Shown in pieces: positions 8,719 through 17,683 of a stretch of DNA of 64,000 nt. Below the pieces are notes generated by a model. It had not been told where the DNA came from. It did no database searches and saw only the letters and a program-made list of their open reading frames with translations. The stretch lies in NCBI RefSeq assembly GCF_900699785.1, contig NZ_LR535679.1, positions 992,001 through 1,056,000 on the forward strand, read 5' to 3'. How positions within the stretch are numbered: position 1 is the first letter of the stretch; the number at the start of each line of letters is the position of its first letter. Origin of the DNA: Campylobacter showae. Lineage in GTDB: Bacteria > Campylobacterota > Campylobacteria > Campylobacterales > Campylobacteraceae. The position numbers were made by a program, and so were the translations under genes.

Positions 8719-8774
8719 ACGTTTCAAATCAAAGTGGGCTAAAACATCACATTTTTCACTTTGATTTGAAACGT
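8719..8774. repeat. 18-bp perfect inverted repeat
   Basis: Arms at 8719-8736 and 8757-8774 are perfectly complementary with a 20-nt spacer. A T-run follows on the + strand. It lies between two divergent genes, where a terminator would be unexpected, so it may be a boundary or regulatory element. The flanking DNA changes from core-like to AT-rich here. Confidence 0.75.
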
Positions 8775-8917
8775 AAATTTTTTTAATCTTTTTATTATCG
8801 TTTTAAATTCAAAAAATACCTTTAAAGATCCTTGCCGATATTGCGACGATGGCTTTAAAAGAATAAAATTAGATAATCTTTGATACAATTGCTTGGAAAA
8901 TTTCAAGAGGTGTTAAA

Positions 8918-9976
8918 ATGTCAAATATCCAAGAGAAATATATACGTGAAATTAACACATCTGATTCCTTTTTCGACTCTTTAAGGCAAGACTATAAAGG
9001 TTTTGATACATGGATAGCGAAAAAAGCGGACGCTGGCGAAAAAGCATATATACTCTTTGATGATACCAAGATAGTGGCTTTTTTGTATCTAAAAATAGAA
9101 AGCCCAATAGATAATACGGATATAAGTCCGGCACTTGACACAAATGTGACATGGCTAAAGATAGGAACTCTTAAAATAGATGCGCATGGGACAAAGCTTG
9201 GAGAGCGTATTATAAAGAAGATTTTTGATTTTGCCGTAGCAAACAATATTTATAATATCTATGTAACGTCTTTTGAAAAACAAGCACCTTTAATAAAATT
9301 ATTAAAAAGATATGGGTTTGTCCAGCACGGCAAAAAAATCAATGAGCTAGTATTAATAAAAAATATACCGACTCAAGTGCAGGCACTAAAAAATGATATA
9401 CTGCTGGACTATCCGGCTATTAATGCGACAAGCGACAAATATCTTTTAAGTATATACCCAAAATATCATACTGGTATGTTCTCGGACTCTATGCTAAACA
9501 CAGAAAGCTATGACATACTAAAAGACATGTCTGAATCAAATAGTATTCATAAGGTGTATATAACGGAAATGAAAGGTGTCGAGCAACTCAAGAGAGGCGA
9601 CTGCTTGCTCATTTATAGAACAAAAGATAAAAATGCCCAAAGCGCGAACTACTCATCCGTCGTAACCTCCTTGTGTGTTGTAGAAGAATATAAAGATTTA
9701 TCCAGTTTTAGTGACTTGTATGATTTCATCAAGTACTGCAAGCCTCATAATATATTTACTGATGATGAATTAGAGAATATATTTATCAAAAAAAGTTACA
9801 CAAAAATAATAAAAATGGCATACAATATATCATTTAAAAGACGTGTTATTTTAAAGAAGATTAGAGAAATTATAGGTTACGAAGAAGCCTACTGGGGTTT
9901 TGTGAAGCTTACAGATGAGGCTTTTTTTGCAATTTTAAAAGAAGGTTTAGTAAATGACAGCATTATTATCCATTAA
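8918..9976 (+). CDS. GNAT acetyltransferase fused to a PUA-like (EVE/ASCH-type) domain
   Basis: This 352-residue protein has two parts. Residues about 1-150 form a GNAT fold: the strand AYILFDDTKIVAFLYLKI, acetyl-CoA loop region GTKLGERIIKKIF and C-terminal RYGFVQHGK. Residues about 170-352 look like a PUA-superfamily domain, with YPKYHTGMFSDSML, RGDCLLIYRT and a closing FVKLTDEAFFAIL. GNATs acetylate amines with acetyl-CoA; PUA-like domains often bind RNA or modified bases. It starts an AT-rich four-gene + strand cassette and overlaps the next gene by 23 bp. A role in nucleic-acid or tRNA targeting is an inference. Confidence 0.75.
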   Translation: MSNIQEKYIREINTSDSFFDSLRQDYKGFDTWIAKKADAGEKAYILFDDTKIVAFLYLKIESPIDNTDISPALDTNVTWLKIGTLKIDAHGTKLGERIIKKIFDFAVANNIYNIYVTSFEKQAPLIKLLKRYGFVQHGKKINELVLIKNIPTQVQALKNDILLDYPAINATSDKYLLSIYPKYHTGMFSDSMLNTESYDILKDMSESNSIHKVYITEMKGVEQLKRGDCLLIYRTKDKNAQSANYSSVVTSLCVVEEYKDLSSFSDLYDFIKYCKPHNIFTDDELENIFIKKSYTKIIKMAYNISFKRRVILKKIREIIGYEEAYWGFVKLTDEAFFAILKEGLVNDSIIIH

Positions 9977-10322
9977 GCCGGAATTCGCTGAGGCTATTTT
10001 TGATGGTACGAAAAAATTTGAGTTTAGAAAGGTAAAATTTAAAAAAAACGTTAATAAGATTAAAGTATATGCCACAAAGCCAGTTGGAAAAATTATAGGA
10101 GAATTTATAGTTGATAATATTTTGGAGGCAAGCCCAGAAGAGCTATGGGATAAAACGAGTATGGACGCTGGCATAGATAAAGAAAGATATCTAAAATACT
10201 TTAATGGCAAGAGTACCGGTTTTGCCATTAAGATTAAATCCGCAAATAAATATAAAGAGGCAATTTGTCCTTATTTGCAATACCCAAATTTTGTGGCACC
10301 ACAATCGTTTATGTATATTTAG
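9954..10322 (+). CDS. ASCH-domain protein
   Basis: This 122-residue protein starts LLSIKPEFAEAIFDGTKKFE, followed by FRK, the characteristic ASCH opening in which the conserved GxKxxExR motif lines the binding cleft. ASCH domains belong to the PUA superfamily and are predicted to bind RNA; one member is a nucleoside amidohydrolase. Its start lies inside the end of the GNAT-PUA gene, so translation is coupled. It is the second gene of the cassette. Its substrate is unknown. Confidence 0.8.
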   Translation: MTALLSIKPEFAEAIFDGTKKFEFRKVKFKKNVNKIKVYATKPVGKIIGEFIVDNILEASPEELWDKTSMDAGIDKERYLKYFNGKSTGFAIKIKSANKYKEAICPYLQYPNFVAPQSFMYI

Positions 10323-10332
10323 GAATGTAAAG

Positions 10333-11247
10333 ATGAAAATAAACCCATATTGCACACAAGCTATATTTATAAATTTAGATTCAGATATCGCCGATAAAAT
10401 AGAAGCAGTACTACATTTAAATATATTTTTGCCAAACGATAGAGAGTATTCGTATATAGAAATAGGTATATTGATTTCTAGAAAAGAGTATAATAATCTT
10501 GATAGAAATTTTAATATAGAGATCATGTTTCCATTTGACATACTTAAGGATGAATTTATAGACATAAAAGATAAGCTTCGTGATGGTAAGACATTAAATA
10601 TGATTTTTAACGAAGAGACTCATTTGGATAAAAATAAATTAAATTTTAGACTAAGAGAATATAAGCTTGGAGATATAAAACTTTGTAAGACCACTATAAA
10701 TAGCGATTCTAGTATAACAATGAGTGTAGAAGAAAAACAGAAAAACAGCTATTTTAGATTTAGGATTAAGAATATTAGAGATAAGATAACAGATACTGTT
10801 CTTTCAGATACAAAAGTCAATCCGTTTATAAAAATGATAAAAACAATTGGAATTTCAATAAATTTAGATAGGCAATTTACTAAACAATCAGACAAAAGGA
10901 TAAAATTTAAAGAAATTAATACTTTCGTTATACTTGACTCTACAACTGAATTGATTGAAAAAAGCAGACCTATAAAAAGCTTTAGGGTTTTAGAAGATAA
11001 TCTATGGAATCAATATATAGGAAGTGATGCAAATCAAAAAATGACGGTCTATCAATTTAAAGATAAAATATTAGGCGACGGTACGATAGACAATTATCAG
11101 CTTTTCTTAAAAAGCCTTCATCATAAAAGCTCAAAATTCGAAAAATATAAATTCTTATCATTCGTAATATTTGTGGCCATAATATCTAATGCTATTTACA
11201 ATGCTATTTGCTGCTTATTAAAACGGTTTTTTAATGTTACCTTTTGA
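10333..11247 (+). CDS. Uncharacterised protein with C-terminal membrane anchor
   Basis: This 304-residue protein begins MKINPYCTQAIFINLD. The ATG at 10333 is chosen because it follows the ASCH stop by 10 bp with an A/G-rich site; an in-frame GTG-type start at 10204 would overlap the ASCH gene. Most of the protein is soluble, rich in Lys, Asp and Ile. One hydrophobic helix, LSFVIFVAIISNAIYNAICC, lies near the C-terminus, followed by basic residues. No domain is recognised. A membrane-tethered effector in the cassette is a possible reading, unproven. Confidence 0.65.
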   Translation: MKINPYCTQAIFINLDSDIADKIEAVLHLNIFLPNDREYSYIEIGILISRKEYNNLDRNFNIEIMFPFDILKDEFIDIKDKLRDGKTLNMIFNEETHLDKNKLNFRLREYKLGDIKLCKTTINSDSSITMSVEEKQKNSYFRFRIKNIRDKITDTVLSDTKVNPFIKMIKTIGISINLDRQFTKQSDKRIKFKEINTFVILDSTTELIEKSRPIKSFRVLEDNLWNQYIGSDANQKMTVYQFKDKILGDGTIDNYQLFLKSLHHKSSKFEKYKFLSFVIFVAIISNAIYNAICCLLKRFFNVTF

Positions 11248-11707
11248 CAATACAATCGACCTAACACTGCATCATACCCAGCTGATAAAGGCAGAGATAC
11301 AGAATAAATATACATTATATAACTATATCAAAGATGCAAAAAAATACTATCCAAGTTTTGATATTTGGTATTTTACAAATGTACTGCCGTCATTAAAAGA
11401 CGGGACAAAAAAAATTATAACTTCCTGTGATGATAATAATCTCAGGGGTCTTGCTATACTAAAATATAACGAAAAAAAATTATGCCACTTATCTGTTATG
11501 CCCCCTTATAAAAATAAAGGCTACGGCATAAAACTTTTTAAGCAAAGCTTTATAGAATTAGAAACAGAAAAGCCTTTCCTGACAGTGTCCGAAGAAAAAT
11601 TAATAGAATTTAAAAAAGTATTTGATTACTTTGAATTTGAACTTACAGACATTATAGATGGGTATTACCGAAAAGGCAAAAAAGAGTATTTTTATAATCA
11701 AATATAA
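11234..11707 (+). CDS. GNAT-family acetyltransferase
   Basis: This 157-residue protein has the GNAT core: KIITSCDDNNLRGLAILKYN, then HLSVMPPYKNKGYGIKLFKQ with the acetyl-CoA binding loop (motif A), and the final FDYFEFELTD segment. It overlaps the membrane-anchored gene by 14 bp and closes the four-gene cassette. The substrate is unknown. It stops three bases before a convergent phage tail-gene remnant. Confidence 0.75.
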   Translation: MLPFDNTIDLTLHHTQLIKAEIQNKYTLYNYIKDAKKYYPSFDIWYFTNVLPSLKDGTKKIITSCDDNNLRGLAILKYNEKKLCHLSVMPPYKNKGYGIKLFKQSFIELETEKPFLTVSEEKLIEFKKVFDYFEFELTDIIDGYYRKGKKEYFYNQI

Positions 11708-11709
11708 TC

Positions 11710-12119
11710 CTACCCCTCAAACTCCAGATAAATCATATAGCTTATAGTGTTTAGATTGTGCGATACGCTTTTAATACTAAATTTTACATTTTCAAGTCTG
11801 GTTACGCCGGTTATTTTTAGTTTTATGCCGGCCCTTAGTTCTCTACCAGTGGCGGTAAGCGAGCCGTTTATTCCGCCGCGTCGTAGTTCGTTTAGCTTGG
11901 CTTCGCCCTTTTTAAAGGCTTCATTGTCTGATTTTGGCTCGGGGATATTTAGCTTATAGGTTTGCTCTCCGCCGCCGATCTTAGCTTGTTTATCTTTACC
12001 GTCTTTACTATCGTGCCACTGCACTATTACGGCTTGGTAGCTGTTGCGGTTTGCTTCTGTGATCGATAGGCTCTCGCACTCAAATTTATTCCGTTTATTT
12101 GTCTGAGTGCGGGCGTAAT
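11710..12119 (-). pseudogene. Phage tail late-control protein D fragment
   Basis: The reverse strand is open from 12119 without a start codon and ends in VTRLENVKFSIKSVSHNLN, then a stop. The C-terminal pattern of a beta-barrel hub protein, with internal GGEQTYKLNIPEP and GINGSLTATGRELRAG, resembles gpD (late control D) of P2/Mu-like tails. Only about the last 135 residues remain. The 5' part is replaced abruptly by larB at 12121. It points to an old prophage at this site. Confidence 0.65.
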
Positions 12120-12120
12120 T

Positions 12121-12867
12121 TTACAAATGATTTATCAGACTTGCATTATACGCAGCGCCAAAGCCGTTATCGATATTTACGACGCTAACGCCGTTTGCGC
12201 AGCTGTTTAGCATCGCTAGTAGCGCCGCTAGCCCGCCGAAACTCGCGCCGTATCCCACGCTGGTGGGCACCGCGATCACCGGCACGCTCACAAGACCCGC
12301 CAGCACGCTAGCTAGCGCACCCTCCATGCCCGCCACCGCGATCACGACCTTTGCGCCGCGTATCTGCTCTAAATTTGCGATCAGCCTGTGCAGTCCGGCC
12401 ACGCCCGCGTCGCTAAATTTGCGTGCGTCGTTGCCTAGAAATCGCGCCGTTTCGTACGCCTCCTCCACTACAGCGCCGTCGGCGGTGCCTGCGGAGACTA
12501 TCGCGATGTAGCTTTGTGTGAGCGCGGGCTCTTTAAATTTGATGCTGATCACGCGGCCGCGAGCGTTAAACTCCGCTTGCGGCAGTATCTCGCGCACCCG
12601 CTTAAAAACTCGCTCGTTCGTGCGCGTTATCAGGATATTTTGCCTCCTCGCGCCGATCGCTTCTGCGATACGTAAAATTTCATCATCAGTCTTGCCCTCG
12701 CCGTAGATCACCTCGCCCGCGCCGTTTCGCATGGCGCGCTGAACGTCGATTTTAGCGCAGCCTGTGTCGCTAAAAGGAAAATCCCGTAAAAACTCTATCG
12801 CCTCGCGCTCGCTTTTTTCGCCCGATTTTACGGCGCGGACAAAATTTAAAGCCTCATCATTCGTCAT
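12121..12867 (-). CDS. larB: LarB, pyridinium-3,5-biscarboxylic acid mononucleotide synthase
   Basis: This 248-residue protein has a C-terminal PurE/NCAIR mutase-like domain (about residues 110-245) with SAGTADGAVVEEAYETA, VAGMEGALASVLAGL and VPTSVGYGASFGG, diagnostic for LarB. It carboxylates and hydrolyses nicotinic acid adenine dinucleotide, the first step to the nickel-pincer cofactor of lactate racemase. It is the last gene of larA-larC-larE-larB and overlaps larE by 11 bp. The stop codon lies against the phage gpD remnant. Confidence 0.93.
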   Translation of the reverse strand: MTNDEALNFVRAVKSGEKSEREAIEFLRDFPFSDTGCAKIDVQRAMRNGAGEVIYGEGKTDDEILRIAEAIGARRQNILITRTNERVFKRVREILPQAEFNARGRVISIKFKEPALTQSYIAIVSAGTADGAVVEEAYETARFLGNDARKFSDAGVAGLHRLIANLEQIRGAKVVIAVAGMEGALASVLAGLVSVPVIAVPTSVGYGASFGGLAALLAMLNSCANGVSVVNIDNGFGAAYNASLINHL

Positions 12868-13633
12868 TTAAAATCTCCCCGCGAAGCCCCTTTAAATCAA
12901 GCAAAATATCATACTCGCCAAGCGCGGCGATCTCGCGCACGACAGCGCTAAAATCTCCCGCGCAAAAGCGCCTCGTCTCGCTCGCTCCCATTTGCAGCTT
13001 AAAGGCTTTGCCGTCAAAGCGCGCGCGAACGTTTAAAAATCCGTGCGAGATTAGCAGATTTTCGGCTCGTTCCACGAGCGAAATTTCCTCCGCGGAAAAC
13101 TCCCTGTCGTGCGGTAAACGCGTCAGAAGGCACGCGTAGCTGGGCTTATCTGCGGTCGGCAGTCCAAGCTCGCGGCTAAGCTCTCTAATCTCTGATTTTT
13201 TGAGGCCTTTAAGCGGCGAAAGTACGCCAAGCTCGTCTTTTGCTTTAAGCCCGGGGCGGTATTCGCCAAGATCGTCTAGGTTCGTGCCGTCGGCGACGTT
13301 TGTAAAGCCTAGATGTTTTGCCAGCTCGATTAGCCGCGTAAAAACCGCCTTTTTGCAGGCGTAGCAGCGATCTTGCGGATTATTTTTTACCGCTTCGGGC
13401 GCGTCTAGCTCTAAAATTTCGTGCCTGATGCCGTAAGTACGGGTAAATTCCACCGCCTCTTTTATCTCGCGCCCCGACATATAGGGCGATTTTAGCGTGA
13501 TAGCTACCGCGCGCCGGCCTAGCGTATCGGCGGCAACGCGCAGCAGTAGCGAGCTATCCACGCCGCCGCTAAACGCTACGGCTAAATTTTCCAGCTTTTT
13601 TATATCATTTTTTAGAATTTCTAGTTTCGTCAT
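12857..13633 (-). CDS. larE: LarE, ATP-dependent sulfur transferase
   Basis: This 258-residue PP-loop protein has SGGVDSS at residues 22-28, Cys90 and Cys93 in DRCYACKK, and Cys168 in PSYACLLTR. LarE adenylates and thiolates the pyridinium biscarboxylate. The single Cys in the PS.AC motif is the sacrificial donor in one LarE class, while a three-Cys set holds an iron-sulfur cluster in another. The three Cys here are compatible with the cluster type, which is an inference. The start lies 29 bp inside the end of larC. Confidence 0.92.
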   Translation of the reverse strand: MTKLEILKNDIKKLENLAVAFSGGVDSSLLLRVAADTLGRRAVAITLKSPYMSGREIKEAVEFTRTYGIRHEILELDAPEAVKNNPQDRCYACKKAVFTRLIELAKHLGFTNVADGTNLDDLGEYRPGLKAKDELGVLSPLKGLKKSEIRELSRELGLPTADKPSYACLLTRLPHDREFSAEEISLVERAENLLISHGFLNVRARFDGKAFKLQMGASETRRFCAGDFSAVVREIAALGEYDILLDLKGLRGEILNDE

Positions 13634-15008
13634 ATTTTTTTAAAGTCTCGTTTCTGACCTCGTGGATCGTCGTTTGAAATCTCTGCGCGGCTTTTTTGCA
13701 GTCCTCGAATTCTGGCTTGATTTTTAAAATTTCGGGGTAATTTCGGGCTAAATTTTCGTCCGTTAAATTTTGTTCGGCGTTAAAACCGCAAACTCGGCCA
13801 CGCGAAATTTTAAGCCTTATTTTGCCGTATTTAGTCTCTACCTCGCAAAACTCGCGCGCAAGCTCCGTTTTCCTCACGGCGCACTCTCTAACTCCGATCG
13901 CCGTCGTATGCGCGAAAATCAGCCCCTTTATCCGCGCGGCGTCGCTCTTTCGGCACAGCGCGTTTAGCTCAAAGCCCGTGCGCCCCTTTTTCATAAAAAT
14001 AGACCTGCTAAATACGTCCAGCGAGCCGCTATCTCGCAAAATATCGCACGCAAAGGCAAAGCTCTCGGCGTCCATGTCGTCGATATTGGTGGAGATTAAA
14101 ATCTGCTCGCAAAGCTCGCCGTAGCCGGTTTGTGCGCTCAAATTCGGCTCATCTCTCAAGCCTAAATCCTCGCTCGTTTCGCAAAGTATCACGCGAAGCG
14201 CGTTGGCAAAATCCGCGGCCTCTTTATCGCCCGCTCCGTAGCCCGTGCTTAAAATTTTAAAATTTCTCGGCGGTTCGCGACGATCTTGCTCTCTTAAATT
14301 TAGCGCGCAGGCCTTTAAAATCGCCGCTCCCGTTGGCGTAGTCGTCTCGAAATTCGCCCGCCCTAAGCTTACTTGCGCGCCTTTTAAAATTTCGCAAACA
14401 GCAGGCGCGGGTACGGCTAGCCTGCCGTGAGCGCAGTGCGCAAAACCGCCGCCAAGCTCGATAGGCGAAGCAAAAATTTGCGGCGCGCCCAAAGCCTCCA
14501 AGCAGATAGCCGCGCCCACTACGTCCGCGATGCTGTCTACGGCGCCCACTTCGTGGAAATGGACTTGCTCTACGCTAGTGCCGTGGATTTTAGCCTCGGC
14601 TCGCGCGATAACGCTAAAAATTTCGCTTGCCGTTTTTTTTACGAAAGCGCTTAGGCTAGAGCTCTCGATAAGCTCTAAAATTTGCGCGAAATTTCGCGGA
14701 TGCAGGCGATTTTGGGCGGGCTTATCCGCTCTAATTTTGCCGTTTAAATTTTGACGCGGGCTAAATTTAGCGCCCAAGAGGCCAAGCGGAATTTGACCCC
14801 GATTTGCCGTGCAAACGACGTCTATCTTGGTTGCGGAGATACCGCATTTTAGAACTTTGCGCTTGCGTAGGTAAAATTCGCTAGCTAAATTTAGCTTAGC
14901 AAGCTGGGCGCAAAGATAGCCAAAATCCACTCCAAGCCCGACAAGAGCGGCTAAGTTCATATCGCCGCTGATACCGCAGCTCGCGTCGTAATATAAAATT
15001 TTAGCCAA
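13605..15008 (-). CDS. larC: LarC, nickel insertion protein
   Basis: This 467-residue protein begins with the family signature YYDASCGISGDMNLAALV and carries HFHEVGAVDSIADVVGAA and ISTNIDDMDAE. LarC uses CTP to place nickel in the pincer cofactor. It is a single uninterrupted frame, unlike Lactobacillus, where larC1 and larC2 are joined by frameshifting. A poorly conserved insert at about residues 75-105 (PRQNLNGKIRADKPAQNRLH) is built from the AAATTT-rich words common in this genome. It is separated from larA by two bases. Confidence 0.92.
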   Translation of the reverse strand: MAKILYYDASCGISGDMNLAALVGLGVDFGYLCAQLAKLNLASEFYLRKRKVLKCGISATKIDVVCTANRGQIPLGLLGAKFSPRQNLNGKIRADKPAQNRLHPRNFAQILELIESSSLSAFVKKTASEIFSVIARAEAKIHGTSVEQVHFHEVGAVDSIADVVGAAICLEALGAPQIFASPIELGGGFAHCAHGRLAVPAPAVCEILKGAQVSLGRANFETTTPTGAAILKACALNLREQDRREPPRNFKILSTGYGAGDKEAADFANALRVILCETSEDLGLRDEPNLSAQTGYGELCEQILISTNIDDMDAESFAFACDILRDSGSLDVFSRSIFMKKGRTGFELNALCRKSDAARIKGLIFAHTTAIGVRECAVRKTELAREFCEVETKYGKIRLKISRGRVCGFNAEQNLTDENLARNYPEILKIKPEFEDCKKAAQRFQTTIHEVRNETLKKYDETRNSKK

Positions 15009-15010
15009 GC

Positions 15011-16261
15011 CTAGGCCTTAGGCACCGTCATCGAGCCAAACGGCAGGATGATGATTTTGGCGTCCGCGCCCTTTTGCGCGAGCGCGTCGTCCACGGCCTT
15101 TTGGATGTCGTGGTATGGTTTTAGATGCACGGCGCGCATCTCATCGTCGCTTAGATCACTCACCGCCCAGGTCTGCGCCCAGAGCGATATTTCGGCCATC
15201 TTAGCGGCCTTGTGATAGCCGAGTTTAAAGCCCGCGCTGATCTTTTCGAGTACCTTTTTAGGCGTGTCGGCGGAGGCCATCAGGTCAAAAAACGGCTTTG
15301 GTCCGATGCCCGTGCGGCACTTTGCGACCATTATTAAAATTCCGTCCTGCGCAAGTGCTAGTTTGCCGTTATCTAGGGCTTTTTGCGCCTGATAGAGATC
15401 GACGTCCATCGGATAGGGCGCGACCGAGATCACGATGTCGGCCTTGCGCGGGATATTTACGCAAAAGACCTCGTCTGCCTTTTTCACGCAGTCGTAAAAG
15501 CTATCGTTTAAGTCGCCCGCGCTTGCGTAATACACGCCGTGCTCGCTGTCAAGCACCGTCTGGATCGAAAAAACGTCGATATGTGCAAGAACTTTCATCG
15601 CATCGATCATATCCTCGTGCACGGGGTTGCCCTCTAGTCGCAGAGCTTGTGCGTCGGTGCTAAGGGCTAGTTTATGATTTTGCGTGATGCTCTCATAAGA
15701 CGCCGTGCCCGGCAAAAATGCCTTTCTGCCGCCCGTGTAACCCGCGAAATAGTGCGGCTCGACCGAGCCTATGACGATCACTTTTTTAGCTTCGGCCACG
15801 ATTTTGTTTAGATACATCTGCGTGCCGTTTTTGCTCTCGCCTAAAAAGACCATCTCGTCGTGCTTGGAGTCGTGGTCGTGAACTTCGTTTTTGGCTCTGA
15901 TTTCAGCATAAATTTCTTTGCCAAAGATCATTTCGTACTCATCGAGCGTGCCTTCTCTGTGGCAGCCCGTGGCGATGATGAAAATTTTATTTTTCTCGCG
16001 GATTTTCGGGTAAATTTGCTTTAAAATTTTTGCCGTCGGCGTAGGGCGCGTGCCGTCGTTTACGATGATGACGATCTTTTCGTCGCCCGCGATAAACTCG
16101 TCAAAGCTTTTTTGATTTATCGGATTTGCCAGAGCCTTTGCGATGAGCGCCGTTTCGTCAAATTTAGCCACGGGGTTGGGGTTAAAAACTCCCAGTAAAT
16201 TTTTTTCCGGAACGCTTAGGTCGATGATATCATCTTTGCCGTAGCGAATAGGAATTTGCAC
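15011..16261 (-). CDS. larA: Lactate racemase (LarA family)
   Basis: This 416-residue enzyme has NDGTRPTP (Asp69, Arg72), GCHREGT (His101), and PHYFAGYTGGRKAFLPG with His170 and Lys180, the Lys that covalently holds the pincer. NHKLALS adds His196. LarA racemises D- and L-lactate with a nickel-pincer nucleotide; LarA homologues can act on other 2-hydroxyacids. It is the first gene of the lar operon. The AT-rich 16262-16417 upstream should hold the promoter. No nickel or lactate transporter gene is linked here. Confidence 0.9.
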   Translation of the reverse strand: MQIPIRYGKDDIIDLSVPEKNLLGVFNPNPVAKFDETALIAKALANPINQKSFDEFIAGDEKIVIIVNDGTRPTPTAKILKQIYPKIREKNKIFIIATGCHREGTLDEYEMIFGKEIYAEIRAKNEVHDHDSKHDEMVFLGESKNGTQMYLNKIVAEAKKVIVIGSVEPHYFAGYTGGRKAFLPGTASYESITQNHKLALSTDAQALRLEGNPVHEDMIDAMKVLAHIDVFSIQTVLDSEHGVYYASAGDLNDSFYDCVKKADEVFCVNIPRKADIVISVAPYPMDVDLYQAQKALDNGKLALAQDGILIMVAKCRTGIGPKPFFDLMASADTPKKVLEKISAGFKLGYHKAAKMAEISLWAQTWAVSDLSDDEMRAVHLKPYHDIQKAVDDALAQKGADAKIIILPFGSMTVPKA

Positions 16262-16417
16262 GTTTGCTCCTTAAGTATAATTATTAATTTTTTATATTAG
16301 GATTATATATAAATTTTTCTTTTAAATGTATTTAAAAAGGGTATTCAATTTTTAAATTTATAGAGCGGATAAAATTTATTATGGTTCTTTGTCAATAGTG
16401 GGGGTGTAAAAACACCT

Positions 16418-17175
16418 CTATCTATTGCAAAGACGTAAATATATCAATTTTCTAAATCTTTCATAGTTTCTTAGTCCATAAGATACTCTTTTTATTACTT
16501 TTATTTTGTTGTTATTTCCTTCTACAAACCCATTGTTTATTTTATATTCTACTATATTTATTATCTCTTTTTTCCAACTTGTTATTGCATCTGCTAGTTT
16601 TATACTTTGCTTTATATTAAATACTCTCAATTTTTCAATTAATTGCTCTATTCTCCTTTTCATTGTCTTTACTGCCTTGCTCTCAAACATCTTGTAAAAT
16701 TCTTTTATTATTCTATACATCTTTTTCAATGTCTTATCTACTTTTAATATTTCTTTTAATATTTCTTTTTGTCTTTGACTAAACTGACTTATTGGGCTTT
16801 TACTTAGTATTTTCCAATATTTTTTTAACTTCTTATACTTTTCATTGTCTTTGTTAAATAATTCTACTCTTAAATCTCTTAATGCCCATATCCCTTGTCT
16901 TATTACATGATATTTATCTGCTACTATTTGGGCCTGAACTATATTACTATTTATTACGCTTCTAAATGGCTTAAACATATCCATTACAACTACTTGTGGT
17001 TGTATTTCAAATTCGTTTATTATATTTTTTATTGTTTGTGAATGTCTATTTCTTAATATATCTACTAGTTTACGGTTTTTATCATACATCGCTAGCTGAT
17101 ATTTCTCTTTTTCTATATTTCCTTTAAATTCGTCTATATATATGACTGATGTATCTGGAGAGGTTTGTCTTTTTA
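16418..17175 (-). pseudogene. ISL3-family transposase, N-terminally truncated
   Basis: The frame is open from about 17175 (SPDTSVIYIDEFKGN) to a stop at 16418. An ATG-start portion of 223 residues holds the DDE_Tnp_ISL3 core: VVVMDMFKPFRSVIN, ADKYHVIRQGIWALR, and C-terminal NNGFVEGNNNKIKVIKRVSYG with the final Glu. The N-terminal zinc-ribbon and helix-turn-helix half is missing. The break falls exactly where a type III restriction gene fragment begins on the other strand. Confidence 0.8.
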
Positions 17176-17177
17176 GG

Positions 17178-17381
17178 GCGATTGCATTTTATGAGGGTGA
17201 TATCAAGCACATTTATTTTGTTGCGGAGACTAAAGGGTCTATGAACTCTATGTAGCTTCGCCAAATCGAAGAATCTAAAATCCACTGCACAAAGGAGCAT
17301 TTTAAGGCTATAAGCAATGATAGCGTGGTCTATGACGTAGTGGATAGTTATAAATCACTACTGGATAAAGTTATGAGGTAA
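17178..17381 (+). pseudogene. C-terminal remnant of type III restriction enzyme Res subunit
   Basis: Sixty-seven codons read AIAFYEGDIKHIYFVAETKG, SMNSM, TAG, then LRQIEESKIHCTKEHF and end in DSYKSLLDKVMR. The AETKGS and E..KI.C...HF features match the endonuclease-domain end of type III Res proteins. An in-frame TAG replaces what should be a Gln codon. It is fused at its 5' side to an ISL3 remnant, so the enzyme is dead. Confidence 0.7.
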
Positions 17382-17683
17382 AATTTATTGGGAAGTTAGG
17401 TCGCAGTACAAAAGAGCCTGTGCAATATTCCAAAAATGGTTATTGTGCTGCTCCTTTTGAGGGAAAATTTGACTGCCATTTGTCAATATGAAAATCTGAG
17501 GTGATATTGCTTAAAACTCTACCAATAAAATACTCAGTATGATGGAAAATCACAGTGACTGACTTAATCTTACCAGTTTTAATTCGAATTAAATTTAAAT
17601 ATACAATTATCTTAACCAAACCATCCTTGTAAATTTATATATATTGTAGTATTGTACTCCTAAATTTTTAAGGATAAAATACT
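17382..17683. other. Non-coding AT-rich stretch between gene remnants
   Basis: No plausible frame, repeat or structured RNA was recognised here. It is probably decayed DNA between the restriction remnant and the broken ATPase. The promoter of the latter may lie near 17620-17670. Confidence 0.5.

Noticed and set aside
10191..10565. Reverse frame across the ASCH and membrane-anchored genes
   Set aside because: Shadow; the forward genes are tightly spaced with good domains.
13770..14754. Forward frames opposite larC
   Set aside because: Ser/Ala/Arg-rich shadows of larC, without start sites or domains.
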